A stretch of 64,000 nt of DNA from Polaribacter sp. L3A8. Lineage in GTDB: Bacteria > Bacteroidota > Bacteroidia > Flavobacteriales > Flavobacteriaceae. The translations under genes were made by a program, and so were the position numbers. The notes under the pieces are model-generated. The model made no database searches. It saw only the letters and a program-made list of their open reading frames with translations, and was not told the DNA's origin. Positions 1-8,027 of this stretch are shown here, piece by piece (within the stretch, counting starts at the first letter, position 1; every line of letters starts with the position of its first letter). Location of the stretch: assembly GCF_009796785.1 (NCBI RefSeq), contig NZ_CP047026.1, positions 3,764,501 through 3,828,500 of the forward strand, in the 5' to 3' direction.

Positions 1-52
1 AAAAAAAGTTGTAAAACGTAACAATCAAAACAAATAGATTATAAATTTCTTA

Positions 53-1318
53 ATGGAAATTGAAGTCATAATTATTCTAATCTCAATCATTCTTTCCGCA
101 TTCTTTTCGGGAATGGAGATTGCATTTGTTTCCGCAAATAAACTTCATATAGAATTAGAGAAAAAAAGAGAAGGTTTTATTCCTAATATTCTTAATAAAA
201 TTACTCAAAAATCATCAAAGTTTATTACCACAATGCTCGTTGGTAACAATATCGCTTTGGTAATTTATAGTTATTATATGGGTAAATTCTTACTAAGGGT
301 ACTTCCAATAAATACTTTTAATGATTTTTCTATACTTCTTTTACAAACCATTATTTCTACAATAGTTATTTTAATTACTGCAGAATTTTTACCAAAAGCT
401 ATTTTTAGAATTTATGCTAATGAGGTTTTAAAATTATTTGCTGTACCAGCGTATGTTTTTTACGTCATATTTCATTTCTTTTCTGAGTTTATTACCTATA
501 TCTCAGATTTTTTTCTTCGAGTATTTTTTAAAACAAATGCAGAAGAACAACAAACAGAATTTAGTAAAGAAGAATTAGGCTATTATATTACAGAACAATT
601 AGAAACAGGTAATAATGATGATGAAGTAGATTCTGAAATTCAAATATTTCAGAATGCTTTAGATTTTCATAATGTAAAAGCAAGAGAGGTTATGGTTCCT
701 AGAACCGAAATTGTTGCTGTAGAACTTCATGAAAAAGTAACCAATTTAAAAAATATATTTATAGATTCTGGTTTGTCTAAGATACTAGTCTATAAATCAT
801 CTTTAGATGATGTAATTGGTTATATAAGTGCTTTCGAATTGTTTAAGAAACCAAAAACTATTAAATCTATTTTATTGCCCGTAGAGATTGTGCCAGAATC
901 TATGATGATAAATCATATTTTAAATAGTTTAATGAAAAAGCGTAAAAGCGTTGCTGTTGTTGTTGATGAATATGGTGGTACTTCTGGTATGATCACGGTA
1001 GAGGACATTGTAGAAGAGTTATTTGGCGAAATTGAAGATGAACACGATAATCAAGAGTTTTTAGAAAAGAAAATATCTAAAACAGAGTTTAATTTTTCTG
1101 CAAGATTAGAAGTAGATTATTTAAATGAAGAGTATAATCTTAACATACCAAAAGCAGAAGCTTACGAAACTTTAGGAGGTTTTATTATAGAACACACAGA
1201 AAATATTCCGAAAGAAAATGAAGTGGTTGATATTGAGGATTTTGAGTTTAAAATCCTGAAAATGAGTAGTGCCAAAATAGAAGAAGTCCGCTTAAAAATA
1301 GTGGATGAAGATGCTTAA
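53..1318 (+). CDS. CNNM/CBS/CorC_HlyC membrane protein (hemolysin family)
   Basis: Inner-membrane protein of the CNNM/CorC family, members of which are linked to divalent-cation (Mg/Co) efflux. Residues 1-165 hold about four hydrophobic segments, beginning with an N-terminal helix that contains SGMEIAF, typical of the CNNM domain. Two CBS motifs follow (about 205-325, with [10 protein letters not shown] and [10 protein letters not shown]), then a CorC_HlyC domain to the end. The length of 421 aa is normal. Flavobacterial gliding protein GldE belongs to the same superfamily, but no gld genes are adjacent, so gldE is not assigned. It is followed 122 bp later by the ppiD-like gene on the same strand. 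The ATG at 53 sits directly before the membrane helix. The substrate is not visible from sequence. Confidence 0.85.
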   Translation: MEIEVIIILISIILSAFFSGMEIAFVSANKLHIELEKKREGFIPNILNKITQKSSKFITTMLVGNNIALVIYSYYMGKFLLRVLPINTFNDFSILLLQTIISTIVILITAEFLPKAIFRIYANEVLKLFAVPAYVFYVIFHFFSEFITYISDFFLRVFFKTNAEEQQTEFSKEELGYYITEQLETGNNDDEVDSEIQIFQNALDFHNVKAREVMVPRTEIVAVELHEKVTNLKNIFIDSGLSKILVYKSSLDDVIGYISAFELFKKPKTIKSILLPVEIVPESMMINHILNSLMKKRKSVAVVVDEYGGTSGMITVEDIVEELFGEIEDEHDNQEFLEKKISKTEFNFSARLEVDYLNEEYNLNIPKAEAYETLGGFIIEHTENIPKENEVVDIEDFEFKILKMSSAKIEEVRLKIVDEDA

Positions 1319-1440
1319 AAACTTGCTATTTATTTATAACTAGCTAGATGCCTAACTACTTGCCACTAATAAGTATAAAATCGGTTGCAATATTAAAACC
1401 CAAATCGTATATTCGCCAACTGAAATAAAATAAATTACTT

Positions 1441-3531
1441 ATGGCAATTTTATCAAAAATTAGAGAACGTTCAATGTTCTTAATCATTATAATTGGTTTA
1501 GCACTTTTTGCTTTTGTATTAGATCCATCTACTTTAGGTGATTTTTTCAATTCAAGTAAAGTGAATCAAGTAGGTGAAATAAATGGGGAGTCTATATCAA
1601 GACAAGAATTTTCTACAGAATTAGAAGCCTACAAGCAACAATCTGGTAATGGAATTTCTGAAATGCAAGCATCTAAAAATGTTTGGGATAATATTGTTAG
1701 AAAAAAAATCTATCAAAATCAATTATCAGAAGCAGGAATTTCTGTGGGTGAAGCAGATGTTTGGAATGAAGTTATAAATGCTCCTTCTGTTAAAGATAAC
1801 CCTCAGTTTCTAAATGAAGCTGGCTTATTTGATGAAGTAAAATTCAAACAATTTTTAGCTGATACAAAAGAAAATAACCCAGAAATGTGGAGTGCTTGGT
1901 CTAATTATATGACTCAAATTAGAGATAATGGAGAAAGAAATACATATAATAACTTAGTTACTGCTGGTCTTGGCGCTTCTTTAAAAGAAGGAGAATCTCA
2001 ATATTTTGCAGAAAACACAAAGTTAACTACTCAGTTTGTATTTGTACCTTATACATCTGTTTCAGATAGTTTGGTTAAAGTTTCTAAAGCAGAAATAGAA
2101 TCTTATATTAAAGCGAATGAGAATGATTTTAAAGTAGATGAATCTAGAGATATCTCTTATGTAAAATTTGATATTACAGCAACGACTGAAGATGAAAATA
2201 ATATTAAAGCTGCAGTTGCAGAATTAATTGAAGATTATAAAACTAGCGCTAACGATAGAGAGTTTTTAAGTGAAAATGATTCTGATACAAGTATCGATGA
2301 CAACTTTAAATTTGAAAGAGAAGTAAATGCTACAATAGCTTCAGAAATTTTTAAAGGAACTAAAGGTGATGTTTTTGGACCCTATAAAGAACAAGGATTC
2401 TTTAAAATATCTAAAATTACAGAAGTAACTAGTATGCCAGACTCTGCAAGAGCAAGTCATATTTTAATTCCTTTTTTAGGAGCACAAAGAGTTGCACCAG
2501 AAGTTACTAGAACAGAAGCTGAAGCAAAGGTTTTAGCTGATAGTATTTTAACAGTAGTAAAAAGAAATAAAAATAAATTTGCAGACTTAGCTAAAGAACT
2601 TTCTTCTGATAAAGGTTCTGGAGCAAAAGGTGGAGATTTAGATTGGTTTACTTATAATAGAATGACACCTGCTTTTAGAGATTTTGTTTTTGAAGGTAGT
2701 ACAGGTGATATTGATGTGGTTTTAACGCCATTTGGTTACCATGTAATTAAGGTAGATGGACAAAAAAACAAGCAAACAGCTTTAAAGTTAGCTACATTTA
2801 GTAAGCAAATAATAGCTTCTGAGGCTACAGAAAATGCAGTTTTTCAAAAATCAGAACAATTTGCTTTATCAACATCAAAAGATAAAAAGTTTTTTGAAAT
2901 TGCTAAAGAAAATAAATATGTTACAAGACCGGCTATTGGTTTAAAAGTTTTAGATGAAAATGTACCTGGTTTAGGAAACCAAAGACAAATTATTTCTTGG
3001 GCTTTTGGTAATGATACAAAACCTGGAGATTTTAAACGTTTTGATTTAGAAGGAAGTCATGTTGTTGCTTTTGTAACAGCTAAAACAGAAAAAGGACTAA
3101 TGTCTGCTGCCAAAGCTACAAATAGAGTAAAACCTATTTTAGTAAATCAAAAGAAGGCAAAATTAATAGCAGGTAAATTTAACGGAAGTACTTTAGCTGA
3201 TCTTGCAAAAGAGAACAATACAAACGTAAGAAATGCAAGTGGTGTTAATTTAAAAAGCCCTACATTATCTGGTGCTGGTTCTGAGCCTAAAGTTGTAGGG
3301 GCAATGTTTAATGCAGCATTAAATAAAGTGTATAAAAATATTGAGGGTAATAGAGGGGTGTATGCTTTTATTGTAACTAATAAAGAGTTACCAACTGCTT
3401 TACCTAATTACGAAGCTACAAGAAAGAGTATTGCTGAAACAAGAAAAAATAAGACTTTTCAAATTTATGAAGCGATTAAAAATGCTTCTGATGTAGAAGA
3501 TAATAGATCTAACTTATACGTAGGGAACTAA
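1441..3531 (+). CDS. ppiD: PpiD/SurA-like peptidylprolyl isomerase
   Basis: Membrane-anchored periplasmic foldase (cis-trans prolyl isomerase and chaperone) for outer-membrane and secreted proteins. A single N-terminal anchor spans about residues 12-28. A SurA_N-like chaperone region follows, and a parvulin/PpiC domain lies at about 335-440. It starts at ASHILI and contains the conserved GGDLDWF and GYHVIKV signatures. The long C-terminal part is typical of 690-700 aa PpiD proteins. The ATG follows a 120-bp gap after the CorC-like gene, an order seen in other flavobacteria. A strong intrinsic terminator lies right after the stop. The assignment to the family is firm; the symbol is by family only. 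Confidence 0.88.
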   Translation: MAILSKIRERSMFLIIIIGLALFAFVLDPSTLGDFFNSSKVNQVGEINGESISRQEFSTELEAYKQQSGNGISEMQASKNVWDNIVRKKIYQNQLSEAGISVGEADVWNEVINAPSVKDNPQFLNEAGLFDEVKFKQFLADTKENNPEMWSAWSNYMTQIRDNGERNTYNNLVTAGLGASLKEGESQYFAENTKLTTQFVFVPYTSVSDSLVKVSKAEIESYIKANENDFKVDESRDISYVKFDITATTEDENNIKAAVAELIEDYKTSANDREFLSENDSDTSIDDNFKFEREVNATIASEIFKGTKGDVFGPYKEQGFFKISKITEVTSMPDSARASHILIPFLGAQRVAPEVTRTEAEAKVLADSILTVVKRNKNKFADLAKELSSDKGSGAKGGDLDWFTYNRMTPAFRDFVFEGSTGDIDVVLTPFGYHVIKVDGQKNKQTALKLATFSKQIIASEATENAVFQKSEQFALSTSKDKKFFEIAKENKYVTRPAIGLKVLDENVPGLGNQRQIISWAFGNDTKPGDFKRFDLEGSHVVAFVTAKTEKGLMSAAKATNRVKPILVNQKKAKLIAGKFNGSTLADLAKENNTNVRNASGVNLKSPTLSGAGSEPKVVGAMFNAALNKVYKNIEGNRGVYAFIVTNKELPTALPNYEATRKSIAETRKNKTFQIYEAIKNASDVEDNRSNLYVGN

Positions 3532-3552
3532 GGTAAGTTTTTATAAAATATT

Positions 3553-3585
3553 AAAACCGTTCAATTTATTTGAACGGTTTTTTTG
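3553..3585 (+). terminator. Intrinsic terminator after ppiD
   Basis: Inverted repeat AAAACCGTTCA / TGAACGGTTTT with a 7-nt loop, followed by a T run. It sits 20 bp after the ppiD stop. Confidence 0.85.
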
Positions 3586-3671
3586 TGCATTAGATTTTAA
3601 ATAATTGATTTTTCATACCGTGTAGAAAGTAACTGTTGTTATTTAAAGGCATTAAAAAGGCAAGTGTGTGT

Positions 3672-3832
3672 AGCCCTGATTGAAACGGCATCCTTTTTAT
3701 AGCGTTTATAAATAAGCGTCATTGCGAGGCACGAAGCAATCTGTTTCTAATTATGAGATTACCTCGGTTTACAATAAGTAAACTTTGCAATAACTATATA
3801 AAAAGATATAGTGGAAAGCAGGAAATAGCTTC
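3672..3832 (+). repeat. Dispersed structured element, copy 1 (interrupted)
   Basis: The left half starts with AGCCCTGATTGAAAC and ends in CATCCTTTTT (3672-3700). The right half starts with AAAAAGATATAGTGG, contains GAAAGC and ends GCAGGAAATAGCT (about 3797-3832). The halves can pair as CCTG/CAGG outside and through the T/A tract inside. About 96 bp of a second palindromic repeat (3701-3797) separates them. An uninterrupted relative lies at 59548-59616 on the minus strand. The element resembles Bacteroidetes structured RNA motifs such as Flavo-1, but that identity is untested. Confidence 0.6.
3701..3797. repeat. Palindromic intergenic repeat (GTCATTGCGAGG type)
   Basis: Imperfect palindrome. 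The left arm, GTCATTGCGAGG then GAAGCAATCT, is matched by a right arm AGATTACCTCG then CTTTGCAATAAC, mostly with G-U compatible mismatches. It looks like a non-autonomous MITE/REP-type unit. A relative with the same CGTCATT, GAAG-AATCT and AATGACG blocks is at 59680-59768. This copy is inserted inside another repeat. Confidence 0.6.
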
Positions 3833-3836
3833 TAAT

Positions 3837-3871
3837 AAAAAAAACCTTCTTGATTGCTCAAAAAGGTTTTA
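3837..3871 (-). terminator. Intrinsic terminator after rho
   Basis: Inverted repeat AAAACCTT (3841-3848) / AAGGTTTT (3863-3870). Read on the minus strand it ends in a run of T residues, 20 bp beyond the rho stop. Confidence 0.7.
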
Positions 3872-3891
3872 TATAAATTAAAAGGTTATTT

Positions 3892-5598
3892 CTAACCGTT
3901 CATAGAGATTAAAAACTCGTCATTATTTTTAGAGAACTTAATTCTATCGTTTATAAATTCCATTGCTTCTATAGGGTTCATGTCTGCAAGATACTTACGT
4001 AAAACCCACATTCTTTGTACAGTTTTAGCATCTAATAATAAATCATCACGTCTTGTAGAAGATTTGATTAAATCGATAGCTGGATAAATTCTTCTATTAG
4101 AAATATTTCTATCTAATTGAAGTTCCATATTACCTGTTCCTTTAAATTCTTCGAAGATTACTTCGTCCATTTTAGAACCAGTTTCTGTAAGTGCTGTAGC
4201 AATAATGGTTAAAGAACCACCGTTTTCTATGTTTCTAGCGGCTCCAAAGAAACGTTTTGGTTTGTGTAGTGCGTTTGCATCTATACCACCAGAAAGTATC
4301 TTACCAGACGCAGGTGCTACAGTGTTATATGCTCTAGCTAAACGTGTAATTGAATCTAAAAGAATAACAACATCATGCCCACATTCTACCAAACGTTTTG
4401 CTTTTTCTAAAACAATGTTTGCCACTTTTACGTGTTTGTCTGCAGGTTCATCAAAAGTAGAAGCAACAACTTCTCCACGAACATTACGTTTCATGTCTGT
4501 AACTTCTTCCGGGCGCTCATCTATCAATAAAACAATTTGATAAACTTCTGGGTGATTGGCTGCAATTGCATTGGCTACATCCTTTAATAACATGGTTTTA
4601 CCAGTTTTAGGTTGCGCTACAATCATACCACGTTGTCCTTTTCCTAAAGGAGAAAATAAATCGATAATTCTAGTTGATAAAGAGCTTCCTCTTTCTGCTA
4701 AATTAAATTTTTCTTGAGGGAATAAAGGGGTTAAGTGCTCAAAAGAAACACGATCTCTAACTAAGTTAGGGTTTAATCCGTTTATTTTTGATACTCTAAT
4801 TAATGGAAAATATTTTTCACCTTCTTTTGGTGGACGAACATTTCCTCTAACGGTATCTCCTGTTTTTAATCCAAATAATTTAATTTGAGATTGAGAAACA
4901 TAAATATCATCTGGTGATGATAAATAATTATAATCAGAAGAACGTAAAAAACCATAACCATCAGGCATCATTTCTAATACACCTTCACTTTCAATAATTC
5001 CATCAAATTCAAAATCAGGATCTTTATAACGGTTACCAGATTTATTTCCATTACTTCTATTAGAGTTGTTTTTGTCTCTATTTTGGTTTGGATTTTTCTT
5101 TGGAAGAGGTTTGTTAGCTTGCGGTTTGTTAGCAGGCTTTTGTTCCTGTTTTTCAATTTGCTTAACAACCCTTTCTTTTGGTGCTTCTGTTTTTGTTTCT
5201 ATTTTTGCTACCACTTTTTTTGGTGCAGCTTTTCTAGGAATGGGTTTGCGTTGAGGCAGCTTTTCTTGTTTTGGTTTTTCTACTATTTTTTCTTTAGTAG
5301 TTTCTGAAATTATTGCCGGAATTATTTCTGGAGTTTCAATTATGCTTGCTGCTTTAGCTGGAGCAGAAACTTTAGAAACTCGTTTTCTTTTAGGTTTTTC
5401 AGTTTTTTGTTTTACTTCAGGCTCTTGTTCTGTAGAAGTTGAAATTGAAGTTTCTACAGGGTTTGCTGCTTGTGTATCTAAAATTTGATATACTAAATCT
5501 AGTTTTTTAAGTTGACTCGTCTTTGATAGACCAATAGATTTTGCAATTACCTGTAAATCAGCAAGCGTTTTTGCTTTTAGTTCTGAGATTTCGAACAT
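3892..5598 (-). CDS. rho: Transcription termination factor Rho
   Basis: Hexameric RNA-dependent ATPase/helicase that terminates transcription. Rho_N (SAP-like) covers about residues 5-40. A low-complexity Lys/Pro/Glu-rich stretch covers about 55-195. The RNA-binding cold-shock-like domain is at about 200-275 and includes MPDGYGFLR. The ATPase core has Walker [10 protein letters not shown] and Walker [15 protein letters not shown]. At 568 aa it is about 150 residues longer than E. coli Rho because of the charged insert, which is common in Bacteroidetes. A -7-like box TATATTTG (minus strand, 5723-5716) implies a leader of about 100 nt. That leader carries the inverted repeat AATCTTA/TAAGATT, so autogenous attenuation, known for E. 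coli rho, is conceivable here. Confidence 0.97.
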   Translation of the reverse strand: MFEISELKAKTLADLQVIAKSIGLSKTSQLKKLDLVYQILDTQAANPVETSISTSTEQEPEVKQKTEKPKRKRVSKVSAPAKAASIIETPEIIPAIISETTKEKIVEKPKQEKLPQRKPIPRKAAPKKVVAKIETKTEAPKERVVKQIEKQEQKPANKPQANKPLPKKNPNQNRDKNNSNRSNGNKSGNRYKDPDFEFDGIIESEGVLEMMPDGYGFLRSSDYNYLSSPDDIYVSQSQIKLFGLKTGDTVRGNVRPPKEGEKYFPLIRVSKINGLNPNLVRDRVSFEHLTPLFPQEKFNLAERGSSLSTRIIDLFSPLGKGQRGMIVAQPKTGKTMLLKDVANAIAANHPEVYQIVLLIDERPEEVTDMKRNVRGEVVASTFDEPADKHVKVANIVLEKAKRLVECGHDVVILLDSITRLARAYNTVAPASGKILSGGIDANALHKPKRFFGAARNIENGGSLTIIATALTETGSKMDEVIFEEFKGTGNMELQLDRNISNRRIYPAIDLIKSSTRRDDLLLDAKTVQRMWVLRKYLADMNPIEAMEFINDRIKFSKNNDEFLISMNG

Positions 5599-5715
5599 TC
5601 GTTATATGTTAAGTTAAAATGTAAATCTTAATTATGTAAGATTAATTATAATATTTTTTGAGTTTGTGTATTGTATATAGTACTATACAATATTCAATGA
5701 GTAGTTATTATATTA

Positions 5716-5723
5716 CAAATATA
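5716..5723 (-). promoter_or_regulatory. Putative -7 box for rho
   Basis: Minus-strand TATATTTG matches the Bacteroidetes sigma -7 consensus TAnnTTTG. No clear -33 TTTG lies at the ideal spacing, so support is moderate. Confidence 0.4.
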
Positions 5724-5769
5724 TACTTTTTTTTTAAGTTTTAGGTTTTCTTTTTAAAAAAGAAAGTCT

Positions 5770-5777
5770 TACTTTTG
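5770..5777 (+). promoter_or_regulatory. Putative -7 box for the DUF4293 gene
   Basis: TACTTTTG matches TAnnTTTG 17 bp before the ATG. A TTTC stands at the -33 position with 19-nt spacing. Confidence 0.5.
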
Positions 5778-5794
5778 TATTCTTACTTTTTAAG

Positions 5795-6226
5795 ATGATT
5801 CAAAGAATACAGAGTATATATTTATTAGTAGCAACTGCCGTTTCGGGAGGCTTGATTTTTGTACTTGATCTTTGGAATAATCTTAAGGAAGAAGTTTATG
5901 CAATGGATTTATTTTCTAGGGATGCTGTCCTTTTAAAAATAATTCCTATATTGTTTTTGCTTTCTGCTGTTGTATCTTTTTTAGATATTTTTTTATTTAA
6001 AAATAGAAAATTACAATTTGTAGTTGGGCGTTTAGTTATTTTGATCAATCTCTTTTTACTAGGATTATTGATTTATGTATCTCTGACTTTACCTGGAGAA
6101 ATTTCGATTTCGGAGAAAGGTATTGGGATGTTCTTACCAATTTTGGTTGTTTTGCTTATTGTTTTGGCAAATAAAGCTATTAAAAAGGATGAAGATCTTG
6201 TAAAATCTGTAGATAGATTGCGATAA
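5795..6226 (+). CDS. DUF4293 family integral membrane protein
   Basis: Small membrane protein of 143 aa with about four hydrophobic helices: roughly 7-25, 47-64, 75-97 and 107-125. The N-terminus MIQRIQSIYLL is characteristic of the DUF4293 family, which is found next to rho in many Bacteroidetes. Function is unknown. It is divergent from rho with a 196-bp shared regulatory region and is followed immediately by a strong terminator, so it is probably monocistronic. Confidence 0.8.
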   Translation: MIQRIQSIYLLVATAVSGGLIFVLDLWNNLKEEVYAMDLFSRDAVLLKIIPILFLLSAVVSFLDIFLFKNRKLQFVVGRLVILINLFLLGLLIYVSLTLPGEISISEKGIGMFLPILVVLLIVLANKAIKKDEDLVKSVDRLR

Positions 6227-6253
6227 ACCTAACATATTAGTATATTTAGTGCG

Positions 6254-6288
6254 AAAAAAAAACCGAGAATTTATTTCTCGGTTTTTTG
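6254..6288 (+). terminator. Intrinsic terminator after the DUF4293 gene
   Basis: Stem AACCGAGAA / TTCTCGGTT flanked by an A run before and a T run after. It is a classic bidirectional-looking hairpin. Confidence 0.85.
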
Positions 6289-6405
6289 TTTTATATCTTA
6301 TTGTGTTTAAATGTTATTCTAATATTTAAATTGTATTTTTAAATAATAAAATATTTAAATTATTGTTATTTATAACTAGATGACTTACAGTGTTTTGTGT
6401 GATGT

Positions 6406-6447
6406 GTCTCACTGTTTTCAGGGAGTAGTCTCACTGTTTTCAGGGAG
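6406..6447 (+). promoter_or_regulatory. Two direct 20-bp repeats upstream of the response regulator
   Basis: GTCTCACTGTTTTCAGGGAG occurs perfectly twice, at 6406-6425 and 6428-6447, with a 22-bp period close to two helical turns. Part of it recurs inverted nearby (CTGAAAA at about 6460). The pair lies upstream of a putative promoter with -33 TTG (6473) and -7 TAAATTTG (6496-6503). This looks like a regulator binding array, perhaps for the adjacent NarL-type regulator itself. The binding protein is inferred, not known. Confidence 0.55.
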
Positions 6448-6472
6448 GTGAAAATTTCACTGAAAATGGGTA

Positions 6473-6503
6473 TTGTATAGTTCTAATTAGTATTCTAAAT
6501 TTG
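6473..6503 (+). promoter_or_regulatory. Putative promoter of the response regulator gene
   Basis: -33 TTG at 6473-6475 and -7 TAAATTTG at 6496-6503 fit the Bacteroidetes promoter pattern. The ATG follows at 6514, giving a very short leader. Confidence 0.5.
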
Positions 6504-6513
6504 TAATGTAATA

Positions 6514-7179
6514 ATGAAAGAAAAGATATACGTTCACGTAGCTGATGATCATAAGATATTAATAGAAGGTATCATCGCTGTAATAAATACTGATAATGAT
6601 ATTGAGATTAAAGGTTATTCTTTAACAGGGCAAGAAGTTATTGATTGGTTTCATCAAAAAGAAAATTCTGCAGATGTTTTAATACTAGATATTACGATGC
6701 CTGTTTTAGATGGTTTTGAAGTTTTAAAACATTTTAGAAAAAAAAAGATAGATCAAAAAGTAATTATATTATCTAGTTATGATGATCTTAAAATTGTTCA
6801 AGAAGTTTTAACCCTTGGTTGTAAAGGTTATATTTCTAAAAACAATGCAGGTGAGCATATTATAAATGCTATAAAAGCAGTTGCTAGAGGAGAACAATAT
6901 TTTAGTAATGATATTCAAAAGATTTTATTACAGTCTTTATCAGGTCAAATAGTGCCAAAAGGAGAATTGCCAGATAAATACTTGTTAGAGAGTTTAACAG
7001 AAAGAGAATTGGATGTTTTAAAGTTGATAACAAAAGAGTATAGTACCATAGAAATGGCAGACCTAATGAATCTTAGTACTAATACCGTTGAAACGTATAG
7101 AAAAAGTTTGTTAAAAAAATTAAAAGTTAAAAATGCAGTAGGCTTAGCAATGTATGCGGTAAAAAACAATATAGTATAA
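6514..7179 (+). CDS. NarL/FixJ-type response regulator
   Basis: Two-component DNA-binding regulator of 221 aa. The receiver domain (about 1-125) has the acidic pair D11-D12, the phosphoacceptor D59 in LILDITMP, and SS (Thr/Ser) and K switch residues further on. A LuxR-type HTH sits at about 160-215 (LTERELDVL, then STNTVETYRKSLLKKL). The partner is most likely the histidine kinase at 8028, separated from it by a small lipoprotein gene. Direct repeats upstream suggest autoregulation. The regulon is unknown. Confidence 0.9.
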   Translation: MKEKIYVHVADDHKILIEGIIAVINTDNDIEIKGYSLTGQEVIDWFHQKENSADVLILDITMPVLDGFEVLKHFRKKKIDQKVIILSSYDDLKIVQEVLTLGCKGYISKNNAGEHIINAIKAVARGEQYFSNDIQKILLQSLSGQIVPKGELPDKYLLESLTERELDVLKLITKEYSTIEMADLMNLSTNTVETYRKSLLKKLKVKNAVGLAMYAVKNNIV

Positions 7180-7353
7180 TTCTTATTCCCCCTAAAATAA
7201 CTATTTATAAACTTTGATTTTGTAAAAAAAAACGTCCCCTAAAAGGTTTTATAGTTGTTTAAGAAATATTATTTGTCGCATACATTTTAGCCTTACTATT
7301 TAAATATAAAAACACCCCTTATATCTAATTAAAATAACTATCAATCCATTACT

Positions 7354-8013
7354 ATGAAAAATTTAAACTTATTTGTATTATTAGTGTCTGTAGCGCTTGT
7401 TTTTTCTTCTTGTTCAAACAATGAAACTCAATTACCAGAAGAACAATCTTTAGATTTATTAAAAACATACACCATAAAAAGAGACGCCAGTGGAGCTTAT
7501 TCTGTTGATTTTGATTTAAATGATAATGCCAAAACAGAAACGGTAATTGATAAAAGTATTAATAATATTTTTTTATATTCGTCGGATAGTGAAACAAGTA
7601 GAAAAACTACGCAAAATTTAGTTATTGATAATTCTGAATTAATTGTAGGCTTTGTAGATACAAGTTCAGAGAAGTCTCCTAAAATTATCATTAAAGATAC
7701 CAATATAAGATTGGCAAAAAGTTCTAATGATAAATTAAAGGAATACAGTATTAAGAGTAACGAAGATGGTACTTACAGTTTAGATTTTTCTGTATTTGAA
7801 AATGTAAGTGTAGATTTTGTTTTTAATGAGGATATTAAAACTTATGAAATTCATTTGGAGGATGGAAAAGAAGGTAAGACCAATTTTTCTAGAATTTTAG
7901 AAAAAGAAGAAGGAAAAGCTTTAAAGTTTGATTTTGTGAATCACATTATTAATTCTCAAGCAAAAAGTGAATCTACTACTATAGAAAGAAAACCAAGAGG
8001 TATTATTATTTAA
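7354..8013 (+). CDS. Hypothetical lipoprotein between response regulator and kinase
   Basis: A 219-aa protein with a lipoprotein signal peptide: hydrophobic residues 4-18, then the lipobox region VFSSC with Cys at about 20. The mature part contains two related segments, each with a K-x-YSxK/YTIK then GxYSxDF pattern (about residues 44-60 and 130-148), suggesting an internal duplication. No known domain was recognised. It lies 14 bp before the kinase gene, so it may be a surface or periplasmic component of the same signalling unit. That role is inference from position only. Confidence 0.7.
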   Translation: MKNLNLFVLLVSVALVFSSCSNNETQLPEEQSLDLLKTYTIKRDASGAYSVDFDLNDNAKTETVIDKSINNIFLYSSDSETSRKTTQNLVIDNSELIVGFVDTSSEKSPKIIIKDTNIRLAKSSNDKLKEYSIKSNEDGTYSLDFSVFENVSVDFVFNEDIKTYEIHLEDGKEGKTNFSRILEKEEGKALKFDFVNHIINSQAKSESTTIERKPRGIII

Positions 8014-8027
8014 TTTAAAGTGAAATT

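Noticed and set aside
1..52. End of an upstream gene such as lptC
   Set aside because: A frame ending in TAA at 19-21 exists, but seven codons are too few to support any call.
1356..1550. Minus-strand 64-codon frame across the ppiD start
   Set aside because: It overlaps the conserved N-terminus of ppiD and its leader and shows no domain or signal.
4205..5307. Plus-strand open frames inside rho
   Set aside because: They lie opposite a well-conserved coding region, encode low-complexity Phe/Cys-rich sequences that mirror the Lys/Glu codons of rho, and match no family.
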